Shown here: piece by piece, positions 1 through 6,932 of the stretch | How the letters are laid out: every line of letters begins with the position of its first letter | Position numbering within the stretch: the first letter of the stretch is position 1 | Source of the DNA: an uncultured Granulosicoccus sp. | GTDB lineage: Bacteria; Pseudomonadota; Gammaproteobacteria; Granulosicoccales; Granulosicoccaceae | Direction of reading: 5' to 3' | NCBI GenBank assembly: GCA_938016235.1 | Contig: CALLPU010000297.1 | Span: forward strand, 1-14,353 | DNA length: 14,353 nt | Notes under the pieces: generated by a model | The model's input: the letters and a program-made list of their open reading frames with translations, nothing else | Databases searched by the model: none | What the model was told of the DNA's origin: nothing | Position numbers and translations under genes: made by a program

Positions 1-425
1 CACGCTACGAGCATTATCGAGCGGGTCACGATTCATCAGGCCATTCAGCAGGCAGTACTATCGTCGGTGGACTGATTGGTGGTGTCATTGGCAATCAACT
101 GGGCCGCGGGCACAGCCGAAGTTCACGCACCGGTGCAACCGTAGCTGGCGCCATCATCGGCGGCGCCATTGCTAACGAGTCTTCAGGACAAGTGTCCAGG
201 CACAGACGCCATGAGCGCCCTGCCCGCCGTGTGGAATCACGCCCCATCTATGAAACCAGACAGGTTGAACAGTGCAAGCGTGTGATTGAATCAAGCAGCA
301 AGCAACAGTTGCAACACTACAATGTGGTCTATGAATACAAGGGACGACAATTCACCACGCAACTGCCTCGAGATCCAGGCAACCGACTCGAGTTGCAGGT
401 ATCGGTCGCACCTGCTCGGCGGTAG
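1..425 (+). CDS. Glycine-zipper 2TM-domain envelope protein, 5' truncated by window edge
   Basis: The reading frame is open from base 3 and ends in TAG at 423-425; the start lies outside the window. Bases 57-180 encode an alternation of Gly and small or hydrophobic residues (IVGGLIGGVIGNQLG, then AGAIIGGAIANE), the pattern of the glycine zipper 2TM domain of the Rickettsia 17-kDa antigen type, which inserts into or lies against the outer membrane. A basic linker follows, then a C-terminal segment with one Cys and the pattern YNVVYEYKGRQFTTQLPRDPG. This resembles the conserved tail of these proteins, where a YKGR-type turn is followed by a proline-rich strand. The signal peptide or lipobox, if any, is outside the window. 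The exact role is unknown; family members are envelope-stability or stress proteins. A GTG at 192 could be mistaken for the start, but the glycine zipper lies upstream of it in frame. Confidence 0.85.
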   Translation, partial: RYEHYRAGHDSSGHSAGSTIVGGLIGGVIGNQLGRGHSRSSRTGATVAGAIIGGAIANESSGQVSRHRRHERPARRVESRPIYETRQVEQCKRVIESSSKQQLQHYNVVYEYKGRQFTTQLPRDPGNRLELQVSVAPARR

Positions 426-496
426 CTCGAATTAGCCGCACAACCCACTAGCCTTGATCAGCATACCTTTCACTTGTCACTGAGCCTACTCTTCGG

Positions 497-799
497 ATGC
501 AGCGCCGCATGAACACACACTCACAATTTGATGACACATCAAAAACGGCCCTGCACAGCTGGCTTGTTACTGTCTGTGCCAGTGTGCTGCTGGCAGGTCT
601 GCTATTCAGTGCGCCTGCCAGCGCTGCGGACGCTGCCAATCGTCAACACGCCATTCAAATGGCGCTGCAGCAAAACGGCGGCGATGGAAAAGTTCTCGGA
701 GTCAAGACCGTGCAGAACAAAAACGGCCAGACGGTGTTTGCGGTCAAGGTGCTGAGCAACGGGCGTGTCCGTGTGTTTCGCATAAAGAAGGCGCGCTAG
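497..799 (+). CDS. Small exported PepSY-like protein, first gene of a two-component operon
   Basis: This 100-residue protein has a hydrophobic segment at about residues 22-40 ending in SAPASAAD, a classic signal peptidase I site (cleavage near ASA-AD, about residue 43). The mature part is only about 55 residues. Its pattern is HAIQMALQQ, then KVLGVKTVQNKNGQTVFAVKVLSNGRVRVFRIKK: a short helix followed by beta strands, as in PepSY-like domains found beside PhoP/PhoQ-type genes. PepSY domains are thought to inhibit or modulate periplasmic proteases or sensors. ATG 497 is used here; the in-frame ATG at 509 is equally possible, and neither has a clear Shine-Dalgarno sequence. The stop is one base before the GTG of the response regulator, so the genes are probably co-transcribed and translationally coupled. 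The inference is a periplasmic modulator of the kinase encoded two genes downstream. Family assignment is by pattern only. Confidence 0.8.
   Translation: MQRRMNTHSQFDDTSKTALHSWLVTVCASVLLAGLLFSAPASAADAANRQHAIQMALQQNGGDGKVLGVKTVQNKNGQTVFAVKVLSNGRVRVFRIKKAR
785..791 (+). promoter_or_regulatory. Ribosome binding site for the response regulator GTG start
   Basis: AAGAAGG lies inside the last codons of the PepSY-like gene, 9 bases before the GTG at 801. It supports the GTG as the true start and suggests translational coupling between the two genes. Confidence 0.5.
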
Positions 800-800
800 C

Positions 801-1478
801 GTGAGAGCTCTTGTCGTCGAAGACGAACCGACGTTACGACAGCAACTGGTAATAGCGCTGCGCGAACAGGGCTTTGCCATTGACGAATCAGGCGATGGTG
901 AAGAGGGCCTGTACCTTGCGGTGACCATGCCGGTGGACATCGCGATCATTGATCTGGGGTTGCCGGGCCGTGATGGTCTTTCACTGATCAAGTCGCTGCG
1001 GAAGCAAGACAAAGACTACCCGGTGCTGATTCTGACAGCGCGGGATCGTTGGCAAGATAAAGTGGATGGGTTGGAAGCCGGAGCCGATGACTATCTGACC
1101 AAGCCCTTTCACATTGAAGAGCTGCTGGCCAGAACACGAGCGCTGTTACGTCGAACGGGCGGCTGGACAGATTCTGTCATGCAGTTCGAGAGGTTGAGTA
1201 TCGATACGCGTGCGCAGCAGGTATCCGTGGACAACAAGCCCGTGGAACTTACTGCCTACGAGTATCGTGTGCTCGTTTACCTTGCGACACAGGCAGGCAA
1301 GGTCATCAGCAAATCGACCCTGCTGGACCATTTGTATGATGAAGACACCGACAGGGACCCGAACGTCCTGGAAGTGTTCATTCGACGCCTCCGGCAAAAA
1401 CTGGACGCAGACAAGACGTTACAACCCATCGAAACACTGCGGGGCCGAGGTTATCGCCTGGCGCTGCCCAGACTCTAG
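801..1478 (+). CDS. OmpR/PhoP-family response regulator
   Basis: This 225-residue DNA-binding response regulator is of normal family length. The N-terminal receiver carries the acidic pair E7-D8, phosphoacceptor D51 (IIDLGLPG), T79 (LILTAR) and K101 (LTKPF). The C-terminal winged helix (about 125-225) shows the family signatures LTAYEYRVLVYLA and the recognition-helix pattern NVLEVFIRRLRQKL, ending in TLRGRGYRLA. The receiver sequence around DRWQDKVDGLEAGADDYLTKPF is strongly PhoP-like. The start is GTG, one base after the previous stop, with an AAGG-type ribosome site. The kinase gene follows 43 bases downstream on the same strand. It presumably is phosphorylated by that kinase and activates envelope-stress or metal-responsive genes; the regulon cannot be told from sequence. 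No PhoP-box-like direct repeat was found in the 426-496 leader. Confidence 0.95.
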   Translation: MRALVVEDEPTLRQQLVIALREQGFAIDESGDGEEGLYLAVTMPVDIAIIDLGLPGRDGLSLIKSLRKQDKDYPVLILTARDRWQDKVDGLEAGADDYLTKPFHIEELLARTRALLRRTGGWTDSVMQFERLSIDTRAQQVSVDNKPVELTAYEYRVLVYLATQAGKVISKSTLLDHLYDEDTDRDPNVLEVFIRRLRQKLDADKTLQPIETLRGRGYRLALPRL

Positions 1479-1521
1479 TGGATCGTTCTTTTAGGGCACC
1501 CTGCCCTGGCCCGGATTCTTC

Positions 1522-2844
1522 ATGAAATCGATAACATCGCGTCTGGTGCTGGGCACCTCCGTTGTGTTGACTGTCTTTGTGATACTGGTTGCCGTCTCGG
1601 TGTCCTACTCAGTCCATCAGCGTGCAGAAACCGCTCGATTCGACAGACTGCAAGGGCTGATTTACGGCATTCTCGGCGCAACGGACATCAACGATCAGGC
1701 AGAACTGTCAGTCAACGCGCTGGCGTTACCCGACCCTCGGTTGAATCAGAACACAACAGGGCTATATGCAGAACTTGTTGGTAGCGACGGTAAGCGACTG
1801 TGGAGAAGCCAGTCCACGGCCAGCTGGCTGCCGGCTGCCACGGTCAGACCCATCGGTGACTGGCTGTTTGAAACACTGGGCCAGGACCGACAGGAACCGA
1901 TACATCGACTGCAGCTGGCGACTGCCTGGGAGTTCGACAACGGCGAAGAGTTTCCGTTTATCGTGCATGTTGTTGATGAGGGAGACAACCTGGCCTCTCA
2001 GCTGAAACGGTTCGATCAAACTCTCTGGGCAACGTTGTTGCTTAGTGCCATCTGTCTGTTGATTGTTCAGTTGCTGGTACTGCGCTACTCGTTGAAGCCA
2101 CTGCACGACATCGCCGAAGAAGTAGCTGATATCGAACAGGGCAAACGCGACGCTCTCGAAGAAGATGTGCCTCGGGAGCTGCAATCGATGACGCTGGGAC
2201 TGAATGCACTGCTCAGTGCTGAGCGAGAAAGACACGCACAGTACCGGCACTTGCTTGACGATCTTGCGCACAGTCTGAAAACACCGTTGTCAGTGTTGCA
2301 GAATCTGGACAAACCCGGCCAACCTGAACGCACCACTATCGTGGAGCAAACCTCATTGATGCGCCGATCCATAGAGCGGCATACGCAACGTGCAACGATA
2401 CGCAGCCCTCGGTATCTTGCCCCTCAGCTGCCCGTGAAATCAACGATTGACCGTATCTGCCACTCTCTGGTGAAACTGTACGAACACGAGACTGTCACCT
2501 TCTCGAACACGGTTGACGCAGACTTCAAGGTTCGAATGGATGAAGCCGATCTGTTCGAAGTACTTGGCAATGTGCTGGAAAACGCCTGCAAGTACGGTGG
2601 TCGTGACATCATCATATCAAGCGATACAGAAGCTCAACAGTTGACAGTTGAAGACGACGGCCCGGGTTTCCCGGATATGGACTTGCAACAACTGGTACAA
2701 CGTGGCATGCGTGCCGACACACGCACCAGTGGCACAGGCATGGGATTGGCCGCCGCACACCAGCTGATGGCCACTTACGGAGGGCGGCTGGAGTTACAAC
2801 ATGGCGATCGCGGTGCGCGGGTTGTACTCTACTTCAACCAGTAG
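1522..2844 (+). CDS. PhoQ-like sensor histidine kinase
   Basis: This 440-residue inner-membrane kinase has TM1 at about residues 8-29, a periplasmic sensor at about 30-167, TM2 at about 169-188, a HAMP-like linker, a dimerisation/phosphotransfer region and a catalytic ATPase domain. H250 lies in DDLAHSLKTPLSVLQ, the variant H-box (HSLKTPL rather than HELRTPL) typical of PhoQ-type kinases. The N-box is VLENACKYG (N354), the G1 box DDGPGF (378-383) and the G2 box GTGMGLA (404-410). The sensor contains ELVGSDGKRLWRSQS, resembling the PhoQ periplasmic PAS-like fold. I do not see a long acidic cation-binding patch like that of E. coli PhoQ, so the ligand may differ. ATG 1522 is the first start and directly precedes TM1. 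It is paired with the response regulator 43 bases upstream and ends 30 bases from a convergent methyltransferase gene. Confidence 0.93.
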   Translation: MKSITSRLVLGTSVVLTVFVILVAVSVSYSVHQRAETARFDRLQGLIYGILGATDINDQAELSVNALALPDPRLNQNTTGLYAELVGSDGKRLWRSQSTASWLPAATVRPIGDWLFETLGQDRQEPIHRLQLATAWEFDNGEEFPFIVHVVDEGDNLASQLKRFDQTLWATLLLSAICLLIVQLLVLRYSLKPLHDIAEEVADIEQGKRDALEEDVPRELQSMTLGLNALLSAERERHAQYRHLLDDLAHSLKTPLSVLQNLDKPGQPERTTIVEQTSLMRRSIERHTQRATIRSPRYLAPQLPVKSTIDRICHSLVKLYEHETVTFSNTVDADFKVRMDEADLFEVLGNVLENACKYGGRDIIISSDTEAQQLTVEDDGPGFPDMDLQQLVQRGMRADTRTSGTGMGLAAAHQLMATYGGRLELQHGDRGARVVLYFNQ

Positions 2845-2874
2845 CCCACATGGCTGGATCGCGGCTTTTTCCGT

Positions 2875-3699
2875 TCAGGGTTTTGCCACGATATAACCTA
2901 GCCAGCAGGCGTAATCCTCAGCATCATCTGTAGCGATGTAGTCGTCCAGCGCCTCATCGGTTTTGGGATCAAACTTCTGCCGGTACACGATGGTCTCGCT
3001 ATAGCCTGCTTCCATGAGTATTTCACGCAGTTCGCGGGCCCCCCAAACACGCCACGTATAGCTGAAGGCTTTCTTGATTTTCGATTTATCCGGAAAGTGA
3101 AAATGGATATGGCACTTGAGTTCGTTGGTAATGGCATTGAACTCTGCCTGCTCCCAGATGTACTTGAAACCGTCAACCTTTCGCTTCTCTTTTTGCGTCT
3201 GGTAGCACTCGGATCCACCAAAGACGTCCAGAAACAGTAAACCGTCATCAACCAGGGCCTCACGCGTACGCTTGAAATACGCAAGCATCGTGGCGCGCTC
3301 CTGGAAAAACCAGTAGCTGAAATTGTAGGCCTGCAGAACCTCTACCTTGTCTGTAGTGACATTCAGGACATCGTCTTCAATGAGTTCGATACGTTGCTTC
3401 TGTTCAGCCGTGAGCTTGGGGATATTGTGCTGTTTACTCCAGGCCAGTACCTCAGGATCGAAATCGACGGCTATGGCTGTATTGCTGCGCCGGCGTTTGA
3501 CCCAGCGGCACGAGGAAATAGCCGTACCGGCAAAATCCTCTCGCATGCTCTTGGGCTTGCGACCACGAATATCCTTGAATGTATCGTCAATGAAATCCAG
3601 TTCAAAATCGGGATTCTGCACCGAGGCCTGATACAGAAGATGCCGATCGGCCTGATCTGCCATCGTCAGGTAGGGAGTTTTATTTTCTGCCGTTGCCAT
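2875..3699 (-). CDS. Class I SAM-dependent methyltransferase
   Basis: This 274-residue soluble protein probably has a Rossmann-like methyltransferase fold. Motif I is REDFAGTAISS (about 53-63), a variant of the EDFxGTA SAM-binding loop in place of the usual GxGxG. The acidic residue ending strand 2 is D79 (AVDFDPEVL). The motif II region is IELIEDDVLNV (D110/D111), and the post-motif segment is AYNFSYWFFQER (about 125-136). The C-terminal half, with YTWRVWGARELREILMEAGY, matches the substrate side of small-molecule methyltransferases. The substrate is not predictable. ATG 3699 begins the N-terminus; an internal Met at residue 13 (MADQADRHLLYQ) sits just before the conserved-looking part and could be the true start. 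The gene stands alone: convergent with the kinase, and 141 bases downstream of yadH on the same strand. Confidence 0.88.
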   Translation of the reverse strand: MATAENKTPYLTMADQADRHLLYQASVQNPDFELDFIDDTFKDIRGRKPKSMREDFAGTAISSCRWVKRRRSNTAIAVDFDPEVLAWSKQHNIPKLTAEQKQRIELIEDDVLNVTTDKVEVLQAYNFSYWFFQERATMLAYFKRTREALVDDGLLFLDVFGGSECYQTQKEKRKVDGFKYIWEQAEFNAITNELKCHIHFHFPDKSKIKKAFSYTWRVWGARELREILMEAGYSETIVYRQKFDPKTDEALDDYIATDDAEDYACWLGYIVAKP

Positions 3700-3724
3700 G
3701 CTCTATGCCCATGAATAACGAAAT

Positions 3725-3740
3725 GGCTCGCTGTTGAGCC
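3725..3740 (-). terminator. Possible weak hairpin between yadH and the methyltransferase gene
   Basis: GGCTC (3725-3729) and GAGCC (3736-3740) form a perfect 5-bp stem with a 6-base loop. Read on the minus strand it is followed by ATTTCGTTATT, which is T-rich but not a clean T tract. It lies downstream of yadH and just upstream of the methyltransferase start, so it could attenuate read-through. It is short and may be chance. Confidence 0.3.
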
Positions 3741-3840
3741 TGTAAACCAGACAGGAAAACACCTGCCGAACGAAATGCACAACGCTACTGCCCCTGCCCT
3801 TGCACCAACCACAGTGACAAGAGCGCCGGGCGGCAGCTTA

Positions 3841-4725
3841 TCAGTGTTTGATACCGGTACCACGATTGAGCAGCATCATGGCGATGGTGCCCAGGCTTGC
3901 GATAAATATCACGATAACGAGAAAGCTTGTCCAGATGGGTATATCGCTGGTACCCAGTATGCCGTATCGGAAGCCGTTGATCATATAGAGCATCGGATTG
4001 AACAGTGAAACAGTTTGCCAGAATGGTGGCAGCATACTGATGGAGTAGAACACACCGCCCAGGTAGGTCAGCGGTGTCAGAATGAAGTTGGGTACGATGG
4101 ATATATCGTCAAACGATTTCGCAAAGACTGCATTGATCAGGCCACCGAGTGAAAACATCATCGAGGTGAGTACAGCCACCGTCAGCGTAATGAAGGGGTG
4201 AACCGGCCGAATGTCGGAGAAAAACAATGAGACGACAGCAACCAGCGAACCCACTAACAGACCACGCGCCATACCACCCGCCAGATATCCGAACACAATA
4301 GTGATATTGCTGACCGGGGACACCAGCAACTCTTCTATGTAGTTTTGCATCTTGGAGGCGAAGAATGAACTCACCACATTCGAATAGGAATTGATGATGA
4401 CCGCCATCATGATGATACCCGGCACGATGAAATCGATGTAGCGAAAACCACCCATATCGCTGATACGCGACCCGATCAGGCTGCCAAAAATCAACATGTA
4501 AAGAATCGCGTTGATCGATGGCGGCACGATGGTCTGCACCCAGATACGCGCAAATCGCCTGATTTCCTTGCGTACGATGGTTTGAAACGCAATCCGATTG
4601 ATGGCAACCAGATCCAGCGCAGCTCGAGGAGAAGAGGGCAAATCTGCACTCTGCGTTGAAGGAGTGTTCAGCTCACCAGAGTCGATCGGCTTCACGACCG
4701 GCCGGGATTCATCCGATGCGTTCAT
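3841..4725 (-). CDS. yadH: ABC-2 type exporter permease YadH
   Basis: This 294-residue inner-membrane protein is clearly related to E. coli YadH. Shared stretches include RIWVQTIVPPSINAILY, FIVPGIIMM, NYIEELLVSPVSN, FAKSFDDISIVPNFILTP, LTYLGGVFYSISMLPPFW and MINGFRYGILG. The YIEELLVSPV and PLTYLGGVFY segments are hallmarks of ABC-2 permeases. About six membrane segments are expected between residues 60 and 288. The first 35-40 residues, rich in Ser, Pro and acidic residues, extend beyond the E. coli protein and are probably cytoplasmic. ATG 4725 overlaps the yadG stop (ATGA), so the two genes are translationally coupled. The complex is likely two YadH plus two YadG. The transported substrate is not established for the E. 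coli pair either. An internal start closer to residue 35 cannot be excluded, but the ATGA overlap favours this one. Confidence 0.95.
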   Translation of the reverse strand: MNASDESRPVVKPIDSGELNTPSTQSADLPSSPRAALDLVAINRIAFQTIVRKEIRRFARIWVQTIVPPSINAILYMLIFGSLIGSRISDMGGFRYIDFIVPGIIMMAVIINSYSNVVSSFFASKMQNYIEELLVSPVSNITIVFGYLAGGMARGLLVGSLVAVVSLFFSDIRPVHPFITLTVAVLTSMMFSLGGLINAVFAKSFDDISIVPNFILTPLTYLGGVFYSISMLPPFWQTVSLFNPMLYMINGFRYGILGTSDIPIWTSFLVIVIFIASLGTIAMMLLNRGTGIKH

Positions 4726-5651
4726 GCTGCACCTGTCGTTGGTCGCTTGACCAGCCGCATGAAAAACTCTTCCAGACGGTTGGTCTTGTTGCGCAAGCTG
4801 GTGATCTCGACACCCGCCTCGGATAACAATTGAAACAGCTCGTTGAGCGTATGCCCCTGCGGCACATCCACCTCCAGTCTGTTCTCATCTCTGACCCGAA
4901 CCGTGAAGGGCCCTAACGTCACTGGAATGTCCGAATACGTTCGCGCATCCAGCACGAAGGTTTCCATCATGGAACGGCTCAATAGCTGAGCCACTTCGCC
5001 ATGCTCCACAATTTTACCCCCGTCGATAATGGCCACGTTACGGCACAACGCCTCGGCTTCCTCAAGATAGTGCGTTGTTAAAATGATGGTCGTGCCGTGT
5101 TGCTCGTTCAGTTCCGACAGGAATGACCACATGGATCGACGAATCTCGAGATCCACCCCTGCCGTGGGTTCGTCGAGAATCAGCAAGCGAGGTTCATGAA
5201 CCAGCGCACGAGCAATCATCAGTCGTCGCTTCATGCCGCCTGAGAGTTGTCGCGCCGGTGTTTTTCGCTTGTCCCACAAATCCAGCTTTTTCAAATAGTA
5301 CTCAGCCCGGGTCAAGGCATCGCGTCGGCTCAACCCGTTGTATCCGGCAACATTCAACACGACAGGAAGAACCTGTTCAAACACGTTGAAATTGAATTCC
5401 TGGGGCACCAGCCCAATACTGGCTTTGGCAGCTTCCGGATGCTTGTCGATGTCGAAGCCGAAGACTTCCACGGACCCGGAGGTTTTGTTGACCAGCGAAG
5501 TAATAACGCCTATCGCGGTGGATTTTCCAGCACCGTTGGGGCCCAGTAATGCGAAAAAATCACCTTCCGGTACCGTAAGGTCAATACCTTTCAAGGCTTG
5601 CACGTCCCCACTGTAGGTCTTGTGCAAACCGGCGATAGACAAAGCATTCAT
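4722..5651 (-). CDS. yadG: ABC exporter ATP-binding protein YadG
   Basis: This 309-residue ATPase is almost exactly the length of E. coli YadG and very similar to it. Walker A is GPNGAGKST (37-45), followed by the Q-loop around Q84 (LVPQEFNFN). The signature is LSGGMKRR (136-143), Walker B LLILDE (156-161), D-loop AGVD (164-167) and H-loop H194 (TTHYLEEAE). The C-terminal 80 residues, ending NRLEEFFMRLVK, are the usual extension that contacts the permease. The frame stays open upstream to 5738, but the extra 29 residues are absent from the family and the conserved protein begins MNALSIAGLHKTY, so ATG 5651 was chosen. No good Shine-Dalgarno sequence precedes it. The stop overlaps the yadH start. 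The promoter is probably in the 132-base gap to the transglycosylase gene. Confidence 0.95.
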   Translation of the reverse strand: MNALSIAGLHKTYSGDVQALKGIDLTVPEGDFFALLGPNGAGKSTAIGVITSLVNKTSGSVEVFGFDIDKHPEAAKASIGLVPQEFNFNVFEQVLPVVLNVAGYNGLSRRDALTRAEYYLKKLDLWDKRKTPARQLSGGMKRRLMIARALVHEPRLLILDEPTAGVDLEIRRSMWSFLSELNEQHGTTIILTTHYLEEAEALCRNVAIIDGGKIVEHGEVAQLLSRSMMETFVLDARTYSDIPVTLGPFTVRVRDENRLEVDVPQGHTLNELFQLLSEAGVEITSLRNKTNRLEEFFMRLVKRPTTGAA

Positions 5652-5685
5652 GAAGGAAAATCGAGCAACCTGGGCGGTGGCCAGT

Positions 5686-5721
5686 TTAGCAGCTAAGCCG
5701 CACCACCAGTGTTTACAAACA
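5686..5721. repeat. Two short palindromes upstream of yadG
   Basis: TTAGC-A-GCTAA (5686-5696) and TGTTT-AC-AAACA (5710-5721) are perfect 5-bp inverted repeats within the gap upstream of yadG. Their size and position suit a repressor operator or promoter elements, and on the minus strand TAAACT next to the first could serve as a poor -10. They are short enough to be chance. Confidence 0.25.
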
Positions 5722-5760
5722 GCACGCCCAGCGGTCACTCAAGACCCTGCCATGCAGCCT

Positions 5761-5775
5761 GTCGCACATAGCGAC
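5761..5775 (-). terminator. Small hairpin just downstream of the lytic transglycosylase
   Basis: GTCGC (5761-5765) and GCGAC (5771-5775) form a perfect 5-bp stem with loop ACATA, about 8 bases past the transglycosylase stop codon. There is no T tract, so intrinsic termination would be weak. Confidence 0.25.
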
Positions 5776-5783
5776 TACCCGCG

Positions 5784-6740
5784 TTATCGGGAAGCCAATC
5801 TCGTGGCAGCCGCGTAACGTCGATAGCTTGCCTGAACCTTTTGCACGTAGGCCTCAGTTTCAGCGAAAGGCGGAACACCCCCGTATCGCCGCACATTCCC
5901 AGGCCCTGCGTTGTAGGCAGCGAGCACCAGTTCCGTGGAATCAAATTTGTCCTGTAGGTAAGCCAGGTAACGTACGCCTGCACGCAGATTATCTTCTGGA
6001 TCGTTGGGATCACTCACCTTCAGCCAATTCGCGGTATCTGGCATCAATTGCATGAGTCCCTGGGCCCCCACCGGCGACAGGGCATCGGTATTAAAACAGG
6101 ACTCTTCGGTGACCACAGCCTTGATCAGGCTGGCACTCACTTCGTGTTTGATGGCCAGTCCCAAGATCAGCGTTTCGAACCTGTCTGCCCGGCGTGCCAC
6201 CGCTTGAGGTGACAGCCCCATGCATCTAACGTGCGCTATCGGCTCTGCTGACTGCTGTTCGCCCGTACGTGCGCGCCACGAGATCATCTGATTCCATTGG
6301 TAGGGCTCTACCGTCGTGGGGTCAAAATACGGTTGCTGTTTGCGGTGCGTCTGGATATCAGGAAACCCCACGCCGTGAAACTGCACAAGCCGTTCGCGTT
6401 GCAATTCATCCCGGGCCCGATCAGGCGAATACAGGGACGGTTGAGACCAGTGACGACTACTGACAGCCCCAAGCACCGAGTCGAGCGATGAGCTCTTGGC
6501 GTAGCTGTTCGGTCTGGAAGGCGGTACCGTCAGGGTGTCCAGCACCGGCAACGGTTCAGGCGATGCCGCAACCAGTTCGTGGGGATCCGTGCGCTCTATT
6601 TCCGGAAGGCTGGCCAACGGTGCTTTAGAGCGTTCCGGGTTTGAGAAACCGACAATCAACGAAGCCGTGACACTCAGCAAGGCCACCCTCGCAACGTTCA
6701 GGCGTCCTGATCTTTGTCTGTTATTCAATACTATCGTCAT
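5784..6740 (-). CDS. Exported lytic transglycosylase, SLT domain
   Basis: This 318-residue protein has a basic start and a hydrophobic stretch at about residues 17-33 (a signal peptide or anchor), then about 140 residues of low-complexity, Pro/Ser-rich linker. The C-terminal SLT domain begins near residue 185. The catalytic acid is E213 in VVTEESCFN, followed by the family signatures DALSPVGAQGLMQLMPDTA, NLRAGVRYLAYLQDKF and LVLAAYNAGPGNVRRYGG. It cleaves peptidoglycan glycan strands in the periplasm to 1,6-anhydromuropeptides, aiding wall remodelling. Two cysteines, C173 and C215 (the latter next to the catalytic E-S pair), could form a disulfide tying the linker to the catalytic core. ATG 6740 was chosen as first start; the ribosome site is weak. 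The gene lies downstream of the adenosyltransferase on the same strand, separated by 191 bases that may hold a small gene. Confidence 0.93.
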   Translation of the reverse strand: MTIVLNNRQRSGRLNVARVALLSVTASLIVGFSNPERSKAPLASLPEIERTDPHELVAASPEPLPVLDTLTVPPSRPNSYAKSSSLDSVLGAVSSRHWSQPSLYSPDRARDELQRERLVQFHGVGFPDIQTHRKQQPYFDPTTVEPYQWNQMISWRARTGEQQSAEPIAHVRCMGLSPQAVARRADRFETLILGLAIKHEVSASLIKAVVTEESCFNTDALSPVGAQGLMQLMPDTANWLKVSDPNDPEDNLRAGVRYLAYLQDKFDSTELVLAAYNAGPGNVRRYGGVPPFAETEAYVQKVQASYRRYAAATRLASR

Positions 6741-6743
6741 GGA

Positions 6744-6932
6744 TTACAGCTGCATGAGATGGGTACAGGCAACAGGCTGGGCCCACGGGCATGGCTGGAC
6801 GCAGCTCTGTCTCACACCACAGTATCGGCAGAAACGGTGTGACATTTGATGAACAAGGCAGGTAAACACGATTGCATCACAGCCACCAAACACCGGCGCT
6901 TGCCTACCTGCCACGGGTTGCGCGGACATCAT
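6744..6932 (-). CDS. Doubtful cysteine-rich small ORF between adenosyltransferase and transglycosylase
   Basis: This 62-codon frame encodes seven Cys (residues 18, 25, 35, 38, 44, 48, 56), including HRFCRYCG, a zinc-knuckle-like C-x2-C. I recognise no family. Its ATG overlaps the adenosyltransferase stop by one base (TAATG) and its TAA ends three bases before the transglycosylase ATG. That is the packing expected of a real operon gene. Against it: no clear Shine-Dalgarno sequence, no hydrophobic core, a plus-strand ORF across the same bases, and codon third positions that do not decide the matter. An internal Met at residue 30 (MSHRFCRYCG) would give a 33-residue peptide. Treat it as a candidate only; otherwise the region 6741-6931 is intergenic. 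Confidence 0.28.
   Translation of the reverse strand: MMSAQPVAGRQAPVFGGCDAIVFTCLVHQMSHRFCRYCGVRQSCVQPCPWAQPVACTHLMQL
6812..6842. repeat. 7-bp inverted repeat upstream of the transglycosylase gene
   Basis: TCACACC (6812-6818) and GGTGTGA (6836-6842) are perfect inverted copies separated by 17 bases. They lie in the 191-base gap between the adenosyltransferase stop and the transglycosylase start. This could be an operator for the transglycosylase, an mRNA stem, or chance. Confidence 0.3.

Noticed and set aside
454..479. TTGATC and TTGTCA as possible -35 elements before the PepSY-like gene.
   Set aside because: No acceptable -10 hexamer lies 16-18 bases downstream of either before the start codon.
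2845..2874. Possible terminator between the convergent kinase and methyltransferase genes.
   Set aside because: Only a 4-bp stem (AGCC/GGCT) can be drawn and it is not next to the short T run, so no intrinsic terminator is supported.
3394..3714. 106-codon plus-strand ORF antisense to the methyltransferase gene.
   Set aside because: The minus-strand product has convincing methyltransferase motifs, and the plus frame encodes nothing recognisable.
3666..3863. Minus-strand ORF spanning the gap between yadH and the methyltransferase gene.
   Set aside because: It overlaps both flanking genes out of frame and its product has no motif; the gap is more likely leader plus weak terminator.
5652..5738. 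29-residue N-terminal extension of YadG from ATG 5738.
   Set aside because: The product is one unit longer than the family only by this segment, which looks like non-coding leader; the MNALSI start matches YadG length.
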